Source: Paragorgia papillata
Lineage: Eukaryota; Cnidaria; Anthozoa; Scleralcyonacea; Coralliidae
Length of the DNA: 64,000 nucleotides
Assembly: GCA_035771165.1 (NCBI GenBank)
Contig: JAWNZC010000354.1
Location: 2,057,001 to 2,121,000 of the forward strand
Direction of reading: 5' to 3'
Below, in pieces: positions 1 to 10,757 of this stretch. Position 1 is the first letter of the stretch; every line of letters starts with the position of its first letter. The notes under the pieces are model-generated. The model was not told the origin of the DNA and made no database searches. It was given only the letters and a program-made list of their open reading frames with translations. The position numbers and the translations under genes are program-made.

Positions 1-705
1 AGCCCAGTCTACTGGGGCAAAAACGAAAATGTTGTTTCACTCCCGGGGCAAGCCTACTGAGGTATTTGCCCCAGTAGTTAAAAAATGCCCTGTGTACGCA
101 TTTGGTTTTGACTGAGATGATCTATTGACATTCCAAGGGATTAAATCTCAGGTAATCCCTGTACTGTCTGTGTCATTACTACTATAAACGGATCCTTTCA
201 CAACTTTATACAGGCCTATATACTGACCCAGTTATTTTGATCAGGTGAAAACTTTTAACATTTAATACAAATCCTGCTCATGCACACCGTATCTCTTTCT
301 CCATTTATTCCCTGACGAATTTCTAATTTTTCCCCAATGGGGGAGCTAAGGTTCCCCAACAGGGTGGCTGAAGCCCCCCCTAGCACCACCCCTGGTCTAT
401 TGGGCAGCCTTTCAATAAGATTGCAACTATTTGACAGAAACTTGTGTTATTTTTGAACAAAGCCTTTATGTGCCTGCTTTATAAATTAAGTAAAATACAG
501 TTTATACATTAAAGAGCAATATTTTCATGTTTATATTAAAAAAAATTTGAGGTTGTTTTTCTTACAATTTACATATATAATTACCATTACCATCGCATCA
601 GTGTTTGTTTTCTATTGCAACCAACATTTATAATAAATTTGTCTTCAAGCATGAAAATAATGACCCACCCCTCTATTTTTTCAACTCCCCTCCTTTACTT
701 TATGA

Positions 706-1125
706 CCGGTCCCAATCTCGTCCCCAGAGCCCACGTTCCCCACCCGGGAAACAGAGACTCTGGGATAATCCGTTTCAAATCACAGGATTCTTGTTATTCC
801 GGTTGAGGTACGCATTCGTAAATATCCGAGCGGAATCTGGATAGTATGTTCTCCTTGTTTGACTTTTCCCCAAACAAGTCAATGGGGTTGCTGGCGAAGC
901 TCGAATTACATACGGCGAAGATATCGATCGCGGCAACGTCTTCACTGGAGTCTTGTCGTCCGACATCTTTGTTATTTTGGTTTTATTAATTCTACTTCCG
1001 GTCACTTCAGACCAACTCATGCTCACTATTCAGGCAATAACGTAACGATTTGAAACGGATTATCCCAGAGTCTCTCGTTTCCCGGGTGGGGAACGTGGGC
1101 TCTGGGAACGAGATTGGACCGGTCC
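706..1125. mobile_element. Foldback element with about 75-bp terminal inverted repeats
   Basis: The left arm (about 706-780) reads ACCGGTCCCAATCTCG onward and is nearly perfectly complementary to the right arm (about 1050-1125). The pairing includes the CACCCGGGAAAC block and ATAATCCGTTTCAAAT. The spacer has no convincing coding sequence. This is the structure of a non-autonomous DNA transposon (MITE). The superfamily is not clear because I see no certain target-site duplication. Confidence 0.75.
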
Positions 1126-1376
1126 CTAAAATATAAGACGTTTGTGCGTGTTATGAATTATCATCCTAAACTCAAAATTTTAAATAAGTTTAATATAAAT
1201 AGTTGAATGAAACTGTTATATTGTAAATTGCATTTAGTCTATTACTATTCTTAGTCATGTCATACACTTGGGCATACACTTATATTTAACAATTAGACAA
1301 CTAGCCCAAGTTTTTTCTATGAGCACTGAGCAGCCAGACAGTCGATGAGGGCGAAGCCGAATTGACTATCGCTCAT

Positions 1377-1538
1377 AAGGCTAGTTTCCACTGAGGAAAA
1401 TTTTCCTCGGGACAGGAACGGATAGGAAAGTTTTCTTTGTCTTGTGAGCTCTCGGTCGGAACTAATGACTTTAACACAAAGGAAACTTTCCTGTCCGTTC
1501 TTATCCTGCGGAAGATTTTCCTGAGTGGAAACTAGCCT
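1377..1538. mobile_element. Short MITE, family also found at 39156-39316
   Basis: About 160 bp with inverted ends: AAGGCTAGTTTCCACTGAGG at the left and its complement ending in AACTAGCCTTT at the right. Long internal identity with the copy at 39156-39316, including GTCTTGTGAGCTCTCGGTCG, shows that it is a dispersed family. Confidence 0.8.
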
Positions 1539-1617
1539 TTAGAAAACGAGGGCGAGTCGTCTAATTGTTTTAGTTATTTTATATCGAGAATTTGAAAGCA
1601 ACTCTGCGTTTTCTTAG

Positions 1618-4600
1618 AAAAACTACTAGATGAAAGACAGCAGGATGCTGCTGGGCTCAAGTTTAAATGTAACCGCGTCGGAACCATGACTGAAGACGAG
1701 ACTACAGAACTAAGGAATCAGATTAAGGTATGTCTAGTAAATTCAAGATTTTCTTGAGAAAAAACACGAAGTGACACGATAAGGTTGTACTGTGGGAAAG
1801 TGTGATAACTAATTAGTAATAATCAGTATAGTTAATTAAGTTAATGTATTCTTGATCGGTGGACGTTCGTCAAGCTCAATTACTCAGAAAAGATTTCCGA
1901 GACCCCAGACAGGGTTCGAACTTGCATCCTTCCAATGACCGGTTAGACGCTCTAAACACTAAAATACATCAGCGTTAAGGTACTTTATGCTATACACACG
2001 TAAAAATCTCACAGTTTGTCAACAGGATGTTGTTGCAACAGGCCGGCAGCAAGAGGCTTTTAACTGGTTATAACAAGGCTGTTCATTCGACAAGTTGCTA
2101 CAACCTTGTTAGCATCAACCTGTTGGGTGACAAGATGGTAACAGGTTGTTGGAACAACTTGTAATAACCTTGTCGACAACAACCTGGGCCAGCTGGCCGC
2201 CAGTGCGAACACATTACGGTGACAGCCTGTTGGAACAGCCTTTTAACAAGCTGTTTGCAGGTTACCTCCCAAGCCCTTGTGAGATGTTATGCACGGCAAG
2301 GTTGCAGTTACGCCAAAGGCTTATCACAATTTAAATATTGCATTTTTACTTTTTTCTACCAGCATTTTGTAGGAGAACGTAGGATCGACGAAGATCTTGG
2401 AAAAACGATAAGATTTGTACGAGACGAGGAGAAAATGATAGAGGTATATGTACAGTTACTTTTTCTTCTCTCTCCACCTTTCCGCGCCAGTGTGTTTCTT
2501 CTTTCCTATTCTCCCGTCCCTATACGCTATCTTCCATCCTCTCGTTTTTCTATTAGCAAGCTCGCATGTAGACACCTCAAGCCACAACTGTTTGACTTTC
2601 GTTTTATTTCTTTAGGCTATTAAGAGTTTTGGCGAAGGTATGCTAATAGAGTGTAAAAAAGTAGAGTGTTTCGTAAGGAGTGTAACCAAAGGTCGAGTGT
2701 CGAGAGTCGAGACAAAAAAGTCGAGAGTCGAGACAAAAAAGTCGAGAGTCGAGACAAAGAAGTCGAGAGTCGAGAGAGATAAAAAAAAAGACAAAATATA
2801 TATAAATATATATATTTATATTATAAGTTTTAATAATAAACTGAAAAATCTGAACCAAATATAGTGACCAAACCGAACGAAACAACATGTCGCCAATGTT
2901 AAGCGCAATTGCGCCTGGAGGTGATGTTTAATCACATTATCTTTTGCGTTGGAAGTTAATATGGTAGACTCATCGTCTAACAAAAGGGGATGCGCAAACT
3001 GAAAGTGCCGTGTATACAACCATTATTATTTAGCTTCTTTAAATATAGGACGATCCAACAGAATTGTGTACTTGTGTTTAACTATAGTGGTCTGAGTGTG
3101 TTTTCCGCGAATAACCACATGTATTTTTGTTTCATTTTGTCACAATATTTGGGTCATGTCTTCCAGTTTTATAATATTTTACTATTTTTTCTTGTTTAAA
3201 GGCTTACGAATTACAAAATTTATGACTTTTTGAGTCCGATAGTATGCCAGTATACCTCGCTTCCTTAGCGCAAATAGCTCGATTATTATCACACCTTTGT
3301 AATTCTTGTCTTTTATCTCTCTCGACTCTCGACTTTTTTGTCTCGACTCTCGACTTTTAGACTCGACTCTCGACACTCGACTTTTGGTTACACTCCTTCG
3401 TAGGCAATGCTTTAGATAATCAATCTGAAAAGGTGGTAAACTGCCGAGAATAGTTTTGATGACGATATATTGATGTTTCGAGCGGAGCCCTTCATCAGAG
3501 TATTGAAATGCATGTGATGGGCTCTGCCCGAAACGTCAGTATTTCGTTTTCTCAAACTCATTAATAATTCATGAATTATCGTAGCCAATCCATCAACGTA
3601 TACCCAGTGGCGTAGCCAGGGTTCTGTCTTTGGGGGAGCGAAATTGGTCGAGCGTCGAAGACGCGAGCCTCCTAGGGGGGTCCGGGGGGTCATGGCCCCC
3701 CTGAAATTTTTTGAATTCTAGAATCTCTCAGACTGCATTTCCCGCATTCTGAGGCGAGATTTAAAAAAATAACTGATCGCCATAAATAGCAAAGTTTTGT
3801 TGTCTCCAAACCAAAACAATGTAGTACACATATCAAAATTTATTGAGAATTATTTATGATAAGTCGTATGTATGTGGACCTTGTAATGCTATATTTTCCA
3901 TAGAAAATAAAACAGTAATATATAGTAATATCATTACGAGTCAACTTGCTTCTCCCTTGAAGGCTTCACTACGTAACATCATTACCCCCCCCCCCCCCCC
4001 TCAACAAGTTTCTCCCCGGATTTAAACTTTTCACAGGAATGGCCTGGAAGACCATTGGGGGGGCGGTCGCCCCCCCTTGGCTACGCCACTGCGTATACCA
4101 CATCACATGCATGAGTTTTGATACCCAATGAAAACATGTAGGAAACTTCCTAGTGAACTGGATCACATTTCTTAATCTGCATATTGAAATCAAGGAAGAA
4201 AACACCGCAAATCGCTATGCGAATACTCGTTTGAAAAGCAAGATCAAACACTCGTTTATCGTGTTTCAGCTCAGCAGGGGACTCCAAACACTCGAAAACA
4301 ATAAAATCCTCAGGGCTACGCCCTCGGTAGGGTTAGGGCGAGAACTAAGGGCCCCCGACAGTTGGGGGCCCCCAGCCCACCGCAGCCCCGCCCCATGTCA
4401 GTCAAATCATGACAACAAGGGCCCCCACACCAAATATGCCTAAGGGCCCCGTCTTCCTCCGTTACGCCACTGAATCCCATATCACACTCGTGCCCATTAA
4501 TTAACCTATACTTAACTACTATAAATGGCTGTTTTGAAAAGCTTATTCAAAACTTTCGTTTCTCTTTAGTAACTCCGATCAAACATCAGTACACCACTTA

Positions 4601-6517
4601 CAAAAGAAAACAACCGGATCCAGTCGAACAAAAATCCCACCCACTCAAACCACCTCCACTGAAGACAACACACCTACCTAGCGGGGGGTCGCCAACTGCG
4701 GATACCAAGAAAAATAACAAACCTGAATCTGCAAACGAGACGAGGGGTTCTAATGCTAGAAGCAATAAACAGCAGCCTGTGTTATCACCATCTCGACTCA
4801 AGGATCAGGCGGAAATGCATGCTCGGCTTCAAGAAGCTCTGAAACAACAAGTACAAACAAGTTTTAGTTGCGTTTATGTTTGTGTTTGCGTTTGTGTTTG
4901 TGTTTGTGTTTGCGTTTGCGTTTGCGTTTGCGTTTGTGTTTGTGTTTGTGTTTGTGTTTGTGTTTGCGTTTGCGTTTGCGTTTGCGTTTGCGTTTGCGTT
5001 TGCGTTTGCGTTTGTGTTTGCGTTTGCGTTTGCGTTTGCGTTTGCGTTTGCGTTCGTGTGTTTGTGTTTGTGTTTGCGTGTGTTTGTGTTTGTGTTTGTG
5101 TTTGTGTTTGTGTTTGTGTTTGTGTTTGTGTTTGTGTTTGTGTTGGTGTTTGTATTCGTGTCCATGTCTATATTCATTAGTCACATAATTCCATATATTT
5201 TTCTTGTTTCAATTTCCAAGGTGGGGTCCATTCCTAAGGACAGCAAACAGGGAGAGCGTCCTGGTAAGTAACCTCTCCTCCGCAGAGGCTTTGCGTGGAT
5301 ACACGAGGTCTCCTCCCTTCTGCCCACGTTCTTCACGCTAGCGGCTTTCCCTCTTAGCACCGTAGCTACTTCATGTTAGACCTCAGTATCCAAGTAACAG
5401 TGTGAACTGTACTAAGTGTTCTCTGCTGTAACTTCATTTACAGTGGATAACTTGATCTTGAAAACAATTCTTGAATGTTCGTTTTGCAGGTAATGAAAAG
5501 CAAAAACCAAAGGATTTTGGCGGGAGATCTAGATTCTACAGTGCCAAACAACAGTACGACTCTCGTCGCCAGCATACACCACAACAACAACACCGACAAG
5601 AACAAACAAAGAATTCGACGCAGAATTCTTCGAAATCGCCAAACAAGAACGGCGTGGGGAGTTCGAGCAATGAAAAGGCCAAGACGCAGGAGGAAAAACC
5701 TACAGGAAGTAACCCAACGGAAGATGCCACGACACGTGAGGAGAAGAAGGAAAACCCACGCGGCGGGAATAAGGAAAAAACCGGTTCCGGTCACGTGAAT
5801 CCTCAGCCGGGCAGTCGCGGGACAAGACGCCGGTACATTAAGCGTAATTCACCGCTCGGTAATGGCGACTTTAGTAACAATTTTACAAATAGTAATGTGC
5901 ACGAGAAGAAACTAAAAGATGAGAACTCTTTAAAAGAGCCTGGTAACAAACAGGGTACTACGAGCGAGGACTTTTCAAAAGAGCCTTGTAACAAGGGATC
6001 TTTGAGCGAGGGCTCTTCAAAAGGGCCTGGTAACAAGGGATCAACAAGCGAGAGCCTTTTAAAGAAGCCTGGTAACAAGGGATCAATAAGCGAGAGCCTT
6101 TTAAAGAAGCCTGGTAACAAGGGATCTTTGAGCGAGGGTTCTTCAAAAGAGCCTGGTAACAAGGGATGTTCGAGCGAGGGCCCTTCAAAAGGGCCTGGTA
6201 ACAAGGGATCAACAAGCGAGAGCCTTTGCGAGGGTTCTTCAAAAGAGCCTGGTGACAAGGGATGTTCGAGCGAGGGCTCTTCAAAGGAGCTTGGTAACAA
6301 GGAATCGACAAGCGCGGATTACGCGAAGGAATCTAAAGAAGGTCAGAACATTATAGTTAATGGGACTAACGGGTTTGCTCCTTTACCCCAAAGAAATCCA
6401 CGAGGACGTAAAATTTATTACAAGAGAAATCCAGAGACTGAGGTCAAATTTCCGCCACCTAAAGAAAATGGCTCTATCGGTAATAACAGTGCAAGCAGAG
6501 AGTCAACCGTGGCGTGA
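1618..6517 (+). CDS. Unrecognised coiled-coil protein with C-terminal KS/G repeats, 5'-partial
   Basis: Six phase-compatible exons: 1618-1727, 2363-2443, 2616-2637, 4570-4850, 5221-5263 and 5490-6517 (TGA at 6515-6517). Together they give about 520 residues of a protein whose start is left of the window. The first three exons are charged and heptad-like (LLDERQQD, TEDETTELRNQIK, FVRDEEKMIEAIKSFGE), which suggests a coiled coil. Exon 4 is proline- and lysine-rich and ends in LQEALKQQ. The last exon is polar and basic: Q/N-rich from 5530, then RRRYIKRN. Nine tandem units of about 14 residues of the type SSK-EPGNKG-SLSEG follow at about 5936-6335. The protein closes with a second YYKRNP motif. 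Splice donors are canonical (GTATGT, GTATAT, GTATGC, GTACAA, GTAAGT). I do not recognise the family. An intracellular scaffold is likely because no membrane segment or signal peptide is visible in this part. Confidence 0.7.
1855..1960 (-). repeat. tRNA-derived SINE fragment
   Basis: On the minus strand the sequence carries a tRNA B-box-like GGTTCGA block (in CAAGTTCGAACCCTGTC) followed by TGGGGTCTCGGAAATC. The same block occurs on the plus strand at 40050-40147 with matching flanks (TTTTCTGAGTAATTGAGC). The shared 3' body outside the tRNA head shows a SINE rather than a tRNA gene. It lies in the intron between the first two visible exons of the coiled-coil gene. Confidence 0.6.
1990..2330. 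mobile_element. Element rich in TTGTAACAAC, copy 1
   Basis: It begins with ACACACGTAAAAATCTCACA and continues as degenerate CAACAGG/CCTGTTG and TTGTAAC/GTTACAA words that can pair with each other along its length. Related copies with the same terminal ACACGTAAAAA signature lie at 13231-13527 and 30680-31168. No open frame is present. Confidence 0.6.
2694..3380. repeat. Inverted pair of GAGTCGAGA minisatellites
   Basis: At 2694-2780 the unit AAAAAAGTCGAGAGTCGAGAC is repeated about four times. At 3318-3380 the complement (CTCGACTCTCGACTTTT) is repeated. The ends also match beyond the arrays: GTAACC next to AAGGAGTG on the left, and GGTTACACTCCTT on the right. The 690-bp block is therefore a foldback with satellite-like arms. 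Confidence 0.6.
3605..4091. mobile_element. hAT-type MITE with 8-bp target-site duplication
   Basis: Terminal inverted repeats CAGTGGCGTAGCCA and TGGCTACGCCACTG bound a 487-bp element with no coding capacity. It is flanked by perfect 8-bp direct repeats CGTATACC at 3597-3604 and 4092-4099. The CAGTGGCGTAGCC terminus and 8-bp duplication are typical of non-autonomous hAT elements. G and C homopolymer runs lie inside both ends. Confidence 0.9.
4866..5153. repeat. (TTTGYG)n hexanucleotide satellite
   Basis: About 290 bp of GTTTGC/GTTTGT hexamers in the intron before exon 5221-5263. All frames are open on both strands, which produces spurious Cys/Val, Leu/Arg and Asn/Thr reading frames. Confidence 0.95.
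5936..6335 (+). repeat. Coding tandem repeat, nine units, each with a self-complementary core
   Basis: Inside the last exon of the coiled-coil gene, nine units of about 42 bp encode variants of (E/G/K)PGNKG(S/C)xSE(G/S)xxK. Many contain GGCTCTTCAAAAGAGCC, a perfect 6-bp-arm palindrome around CAAAA-type loops, so the mRNA could form serial hairpins. One unit is elongated by an inserted LCEGSSK-type partial copy, a sign of unequal exchange. Confidence 0.8.
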
Positions 6518-6740
6518 TGTTTGTAGTCTGCGTCAGTAGCTATGAAAATTCAAATAATTATATTAGTTTAAAATTAAACCGTCCATTACGGTAGGACGCA
6601 ATCTAGGTTAGGTACATCCGGGCTTAATAGTGTCTTGAAAAACGGATGGCAGTATTACGGTTTTGCATTGCAGATATAGCTAGCAAGTAGAATTATACTC
6701 ACCCTGGTATTCGTCGGACACCGGATTCCTCCGCTATTTG

Positions 6741-7180
6741 ATGTTGATTGGATGGTTGGTTGGTTGGTTGGTTGATTGGGTGGTTGGTTTGTTGGTTGGT
6801 TGATTGGGTGGTTGATTGGATGGTTGGTTTGTTGGTTGGTTGGTTGGTTTGTTTGGTGGTTGGTTGGATGCTTGCTGGTTGGGTGTATTGATTGGGTGGT
6901 TGGTCGAGGGGTGGTTGATTGGTTGATTGGTTGGGTGCTTAGTTGGTAGTTGGGTGGTTGGTTGGTTAGTTGGTTGTTAGTTGATTGATTGGGTGGTTGT
7001 GTGGTTAGTTGTGTGGTGGTTGATTGGTTGGGTGCTTAGTTGGTTAGGTGGTTGGTTGGTGGTTGGTTGATTGATTGGGTGGTTGTGTGGTTAGTTGTGT
7101 GGTGGTTGATTGGGTGGTTATGTGGTTAGTTGTGTGGTGGTTGATTGTTGGTTGATTGCTTTATTGATTGGTTAATTGCG
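6741..7180. repeat. Degenerate (GGTT)n / TTGATTGG satellite
   Basis: About 440 bp of GGTTGGTT, GATTGGGTGG and TTAGTTGTGTGG words, G-rich on the plus strand. It starts about 220 bp after the stop codon of the preceding gene. Confidence 0.9.
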
Positions 7181-7661
7181 TTGTTAGGGTTAGAACTATA
7201 GTAAGGTTTAACTTAAGGTTTTGTTCCGGTTTCTTTCAACGTTCTTGTCGAACGAGTAGCGTTCTACCAATTGAGATCCATTGTCGGACGAATAAGCACG
7301 GCGATCAGTTTATTGCTAAATTTCTGCCTTGTGTTTTTCAAGACATCTCCGCAGCTGGCGCAATTACCAAAACTAGGATAATTGAAAGTATTTTTTGATG
7401 AAAAAACACTATTTCAAATAAAAACACATTGTTCTTTGGCGTGATTCTCCATTTTCACACTCATAATGCAACGTCCTGTTGGCGGTCCCGTTGAAGCATA
7501 GTTACCAATATACCCGATATATATTTACTTAAAATAATTTTTTTACATTTTACAAAACAGAGCATGATAATTAATATAAACGCTTTTGTATTTTAACTTC
7601 CTGCAGCAGTTTTGTCTCACTGCCCTCAAGTAGTTGCATCACCAATGGTGGGCCATACCTT

Positions 7662-8097
7662 GCAATGGACCTCTTCACCAAGAGCGGCGCCATCTTGAAT
7701 TCGCAATGCAATGTGGTCTATCCAGGGTAACAAGCTTAATTAAAAGGGTGATTGCGTAGTGTTGAGACACAATGCGATATTTTTTTCTTGAAAAACACTT
7801 TCATGGCAACAATGTCTAGATATGATCGTTGTCACATTGGTAAAAGCAATAATTCTCGTAGGTATAAGGATACATTTGTCATGAATCTATCCTTACACGT
7901 CCGAGAATTATTCCTTTTACCAATATGACAACGATCATATCTAGATATTGTTGCCACGAAAGTATTCATAAAGAAAAAATACCTCGTTGTGTCTCAACAC
8001 TACGCAATCGCCCTTTTAATGGAGCTTGTTACCCTGGATAGACCACAATGCATTGCGAATTCAAGATGGCGCTACTATTGCTGAAAAGGTCTATTGT
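7662..8097. mobile_element. Foldback element with long inverted arms
   Basis: CAATGGACCT at the left end pairs with AGGTCTATTG at the right end. The arms continue through CGCCATCTTGAATTCGCAAT, GTGGTCTATCC and AGTGTTGAGACACAA almost to the centre near 7880. Nearly the whole 436 bp can form one hairpin. No open frame is present. Confidence 0.85.
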
Positions 8098-8125
8098 ACT
8101 TCTGTCTTAATCGAGACTTTCACCC

Positions 8126-8313
8126 ATGACGTCATCACTATGCATGGCGTCTTACCATGACGTCATTACTACGATATATGACGTCATCAGAACTATGTAT
8201 GACGTCATCGCAACTATGTGTGGCGTCATCACTACCGTGTGTGAGATCATCGCAGCTATGTATGACGTCATCACAACTATATGTGACGTCATCACTACCA
8301 TGTGTGACGTCAT
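8126..8313. repeat. 21-bp minisatellite of TGACGTCA (CRE) sites
   Basis: Seven perfect copies of the palindrome TGACGTCA start at 8127, 8158, 8179, 8200, 8263, 8284 and 8305. Degenerate copies (TGGCGTCA at 8221, TGAGATCA at 8242) fill the register. The spacing is 21 bp, close to two helical turns, except for the first interval of 31 bp. TGACGTCA is the full consensus for CREB/ATF bZIP factors. Whether it regulates anything is inference: the nearest gene start is more than 5 kb away. Confidence 0.8.
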
Positions 8314-9199
8314 TACTACCAAAGTCACACTTACAAATTTGAAATTTCTCAAATAATTTATGTTTAACTTACTTTAGATTTTGGCTTATCACATGCATAT
8401 AATGAACGTGTGCTTGCCAAATGTGCTATTTGAAATGAAAAACATTTTGAAATGAAAAAAATTAATTTTCATGCTTGGCATGGTTTATCGTATATGTTTC
8501 AAATTAATAGTTTTTAGGAACTGGTCACATGCTAGATGATAATATAGAAAAGTGCCTATATGAAATGAAAAATTGAGTCAGAAATAAATTCTCTTATTTG
8601 AAAGTAGTCTTGCACTTATAGAGATTGGCATTCATAGCTCTTCCATATCTCACCCCGTTCGAGCTATTAAACATATGCAGCGAAAATAAAGTTCAAAAGA
8701 AACTCTCTTATTTGAGAAAACGTTTGAATTTATAAAGATGGACGTTTACAGTTTGTCCTTATCTCACTTCGTTCTTGAGATATTGAGATTTGTTTTATAT
8801 GTAAATAACATCGCTTAGACGTCACTCTACATAAGGACTTGTTGGAAAATCTTGAATATCAATTTGAGATTATTTAACGAAATCACTTTTGAATGTGCAT
8901 CATTCATTGAACAGATGTGACCAGTTTCTGGAACAGAGCTATTAGTTTAAACACAAAGCATTAATAGGCAATGAATTGTTATTTAATTTAAAAATATTCT
9001 ATATCAATTATATTCGTTTTGTGTATCAATTTGGAAGGTTGATGGACCGTAATTTGTGGATGGGAATGGGCATAGACCACTTTTATAATTGCGAGTTATT
9101 TGAATAGTCTTTTATGTGCATCTTATTAATAAGCCTTTCTGGCCTCGTTGGTGAGTCTGCAATTCAAAATAATCTTTGCTTCATAACGAGGCCAGAAAG

Positions 9200-9840
9200 C
9201 CTCATTCCCATTCTTTCCACGGCTTTTCCAAAATATGTCGTCAAATATGTTTTTCCAAAAAGCTGGGTTTTTGTTGTGGCTAAGTTTTATAAAATAACAT
9301 GTATACTACGCGAGCCCTGATTGGTCAATTGCCGTGTTTGGATCAGAGTATCCAAACACGGAAAATTCCCGCCAAAACGATTTTTTGAAAATGTCGGACA
9401 GTATATCATATTCACTTCTGATTATTTTATAAAAGAAATACCAAATGGTTTTTTCCATGTTTGGAGACTCTTATCCAAACACTTGGGAAATTGCTCGACT
9501 TTCGAAAAGCTAAAAACACTCGCCTACGGCTCGTGTTTTGTTACGCTTTTCTCCAGTCTCGCAATTTCCCGCGTGTTTGGATCAGAGTATCCAAACACGG
9601 AAAACCATTTGGTATTTCTTTAATCCAGAAGCTTGCTAAAATCTTGAAACTCGGACGCCGCCACACGTATCCGGATTTTTTTGTTACGGATTGGCCTTCC
9701 GTCCATACGTAAACGATGAAGCGGTTATCAAAAACTGAACTTTTCGAAGACGTTCTCCAAATTTGGAAAAACAAATTTGACGACGTAATTTGGAAAAGCT
9801 GTGTAAAGATTGGGAGAGTAACAATTTCTGTGCGTAGCGC
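9200..9840. mobile_element. Nested foldback element
   Basis: The outer arms (about 9205-9260 and 9745-9830) share CAGCTTTTCC-like, CGTCGTCAAAT and TTTTTCCAAA blocks in inverse orientation. Inside are two copies of the hairpin CGTGTTTGGATCAGAGTATC (9329-9362 and 9567-9602) and an inverted ACCAAATGG pair. This is consistent with one MITE inserted into another. Confidence 0.6.
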
Positions 9841-10009
9841 GCAAGGGTGTTTGGGGAGGATGCGACGGAAGATCCCCAAGAATGCTCGCGTACGAGGCCA
9901 AATTACTAATACAACAAAATTCAATACAATATAATTTCAATTCAAATACAAACTATTTACAACCTTTTTACATTCTTGGGTGTTCTATTTACAGACAAGA
10001 ATAAAGCAA

Positions 10010-10213
10010 TAGACCTTATCCGTAAATGGCCGACGATTTAAAATCCTTTTATGTGCATATAAATTAATAGCCCCTCATTAATTAAATTAATAGACCGTTG
10101 TAATTAGAGTAAAGATTCTTTTGAATTTCGCACATGAAAACGAGTTCAGAAGGGCTAATTTATATGCACATAAAAGAATATTAATTATATATTCATAAAT
10201 ATTAATATGGTCT
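10010..10213. mobile_element. TAGACCTTAT MITE, copy 1
   Basis: Ends TAGACCTTATCCGTAAATGG and ATGGTCTA enclose inverted blocks TTTTATGTGCATATAAATTA. The family is shared with 34481-34663, which has cleaner ends. Two right-end bases differ, so this copy is older. Confidence 0.7.
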
Positions 10214-10465
10214 ATACACTGAATACAGTTTAGTGAGAAAATGAGTTAAACTTATAAAAAATTAAAACAATTAGAAAAAAAATTACATTGATTTCATAGA
10301 CCTGTTTGATTTTTGGGGCCAATCCAGCACGAGCTTCCTGATTGTAGATTGGTATAACTACCCCCAATTCTACCCTCAATTCTGTTTCCAATCTACATGT
10401 ACCATGTATATCCCACAAAATATAAAGTATCAACTCCGAATTCTTATGCAATTAATTGACAGTTG

Positions 10466-10757
10466 TAAAATCACAGGTACCCCAAACTATGAGACAATGT
10501 TTACTAGTTTATTTAATATTTTCAACGGTTATTATAAGTGACTGTTAAAGCTGTCAAATTTGATATAAATGCTTACCTTTTACAGTATCAGTAATGCGAG
10601 TTGTTACGGACAAATCAACAAATTAACACACAAAGATAGCATTTATATCAAATTTTACAGCTTTAACAGTCACTTTGTTATAATAACCGTTGAAAATATA
10701 ATAAACTAGTAAACATCGCCTCATAGTTTGAGCTTGGGGTACCTGTGGTAAAATTGG
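10466..10757. mobile_element. Foldback element around 290 bp
   Basis: The left arm (TCACAGGTACCCCAAACTAT and onward) is complementary to the right arm ending in TTGGGGTACCTGTGG. Shared internal blocks include AACTAGTAAACAT, AACGGTTATTATAA and TAACAGTCACTT. The loop is only about 40 bp. Confidence 0.8.

Larger units (their letters stand above)
1..1617. other. Upstream or intronic DNA left of the first visible exon
   Basis: No exon could be supported here. The first exon at 1618 begins with two bases that complete a codon, so the gene it belongs to must have at least one further exon to the left, probably outside the window. The stretch holds two foldback elements (706-1125 and 1377-1538) and AT-rich DNA between 420 and 600. 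Confidence 0.6.
2638..4569 (+). other. Intron of the unrecognised coiled-coil gene, repeat-filled
   Basis: The intron lies between the 22-bp exon 2616-2637 and exon 4570-4850. It holds a GTCGAGA minisatellite at 2694-2780 with a complementary CTCGACT array at 3318-3380, so the two ends of this stretch form inverted repeats. It also holds a fragment of the element seen at 35278-35430 (about 3425-3545) and a hAT-type MITE (3605-4091). Confidence 0.6.

Noticed and set aside
2373..2443. Alternative start of the second visible exon of the coiled-coil gene at TTTTGTAG
   Set aside because: It would put the exon in a frame with an early TAA or break the phase; the acceptor CTACCAG at 2362 keeps frame and has the better pyrimidine tract.
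2146..2623. Open frames across 2146-2334 and 2219-2623
   Set aside because: They run through the TTGT-rich element and the intron; the coding frame of the exon at 2363-2443 is a different one.
4779..5180. Cys/Val frame following LSPSRLKDQAEMHARL
   Set aside because: The first part is a real exon ending at 4850 with a GT donor; the rest is (TTTGYG)n satellite.
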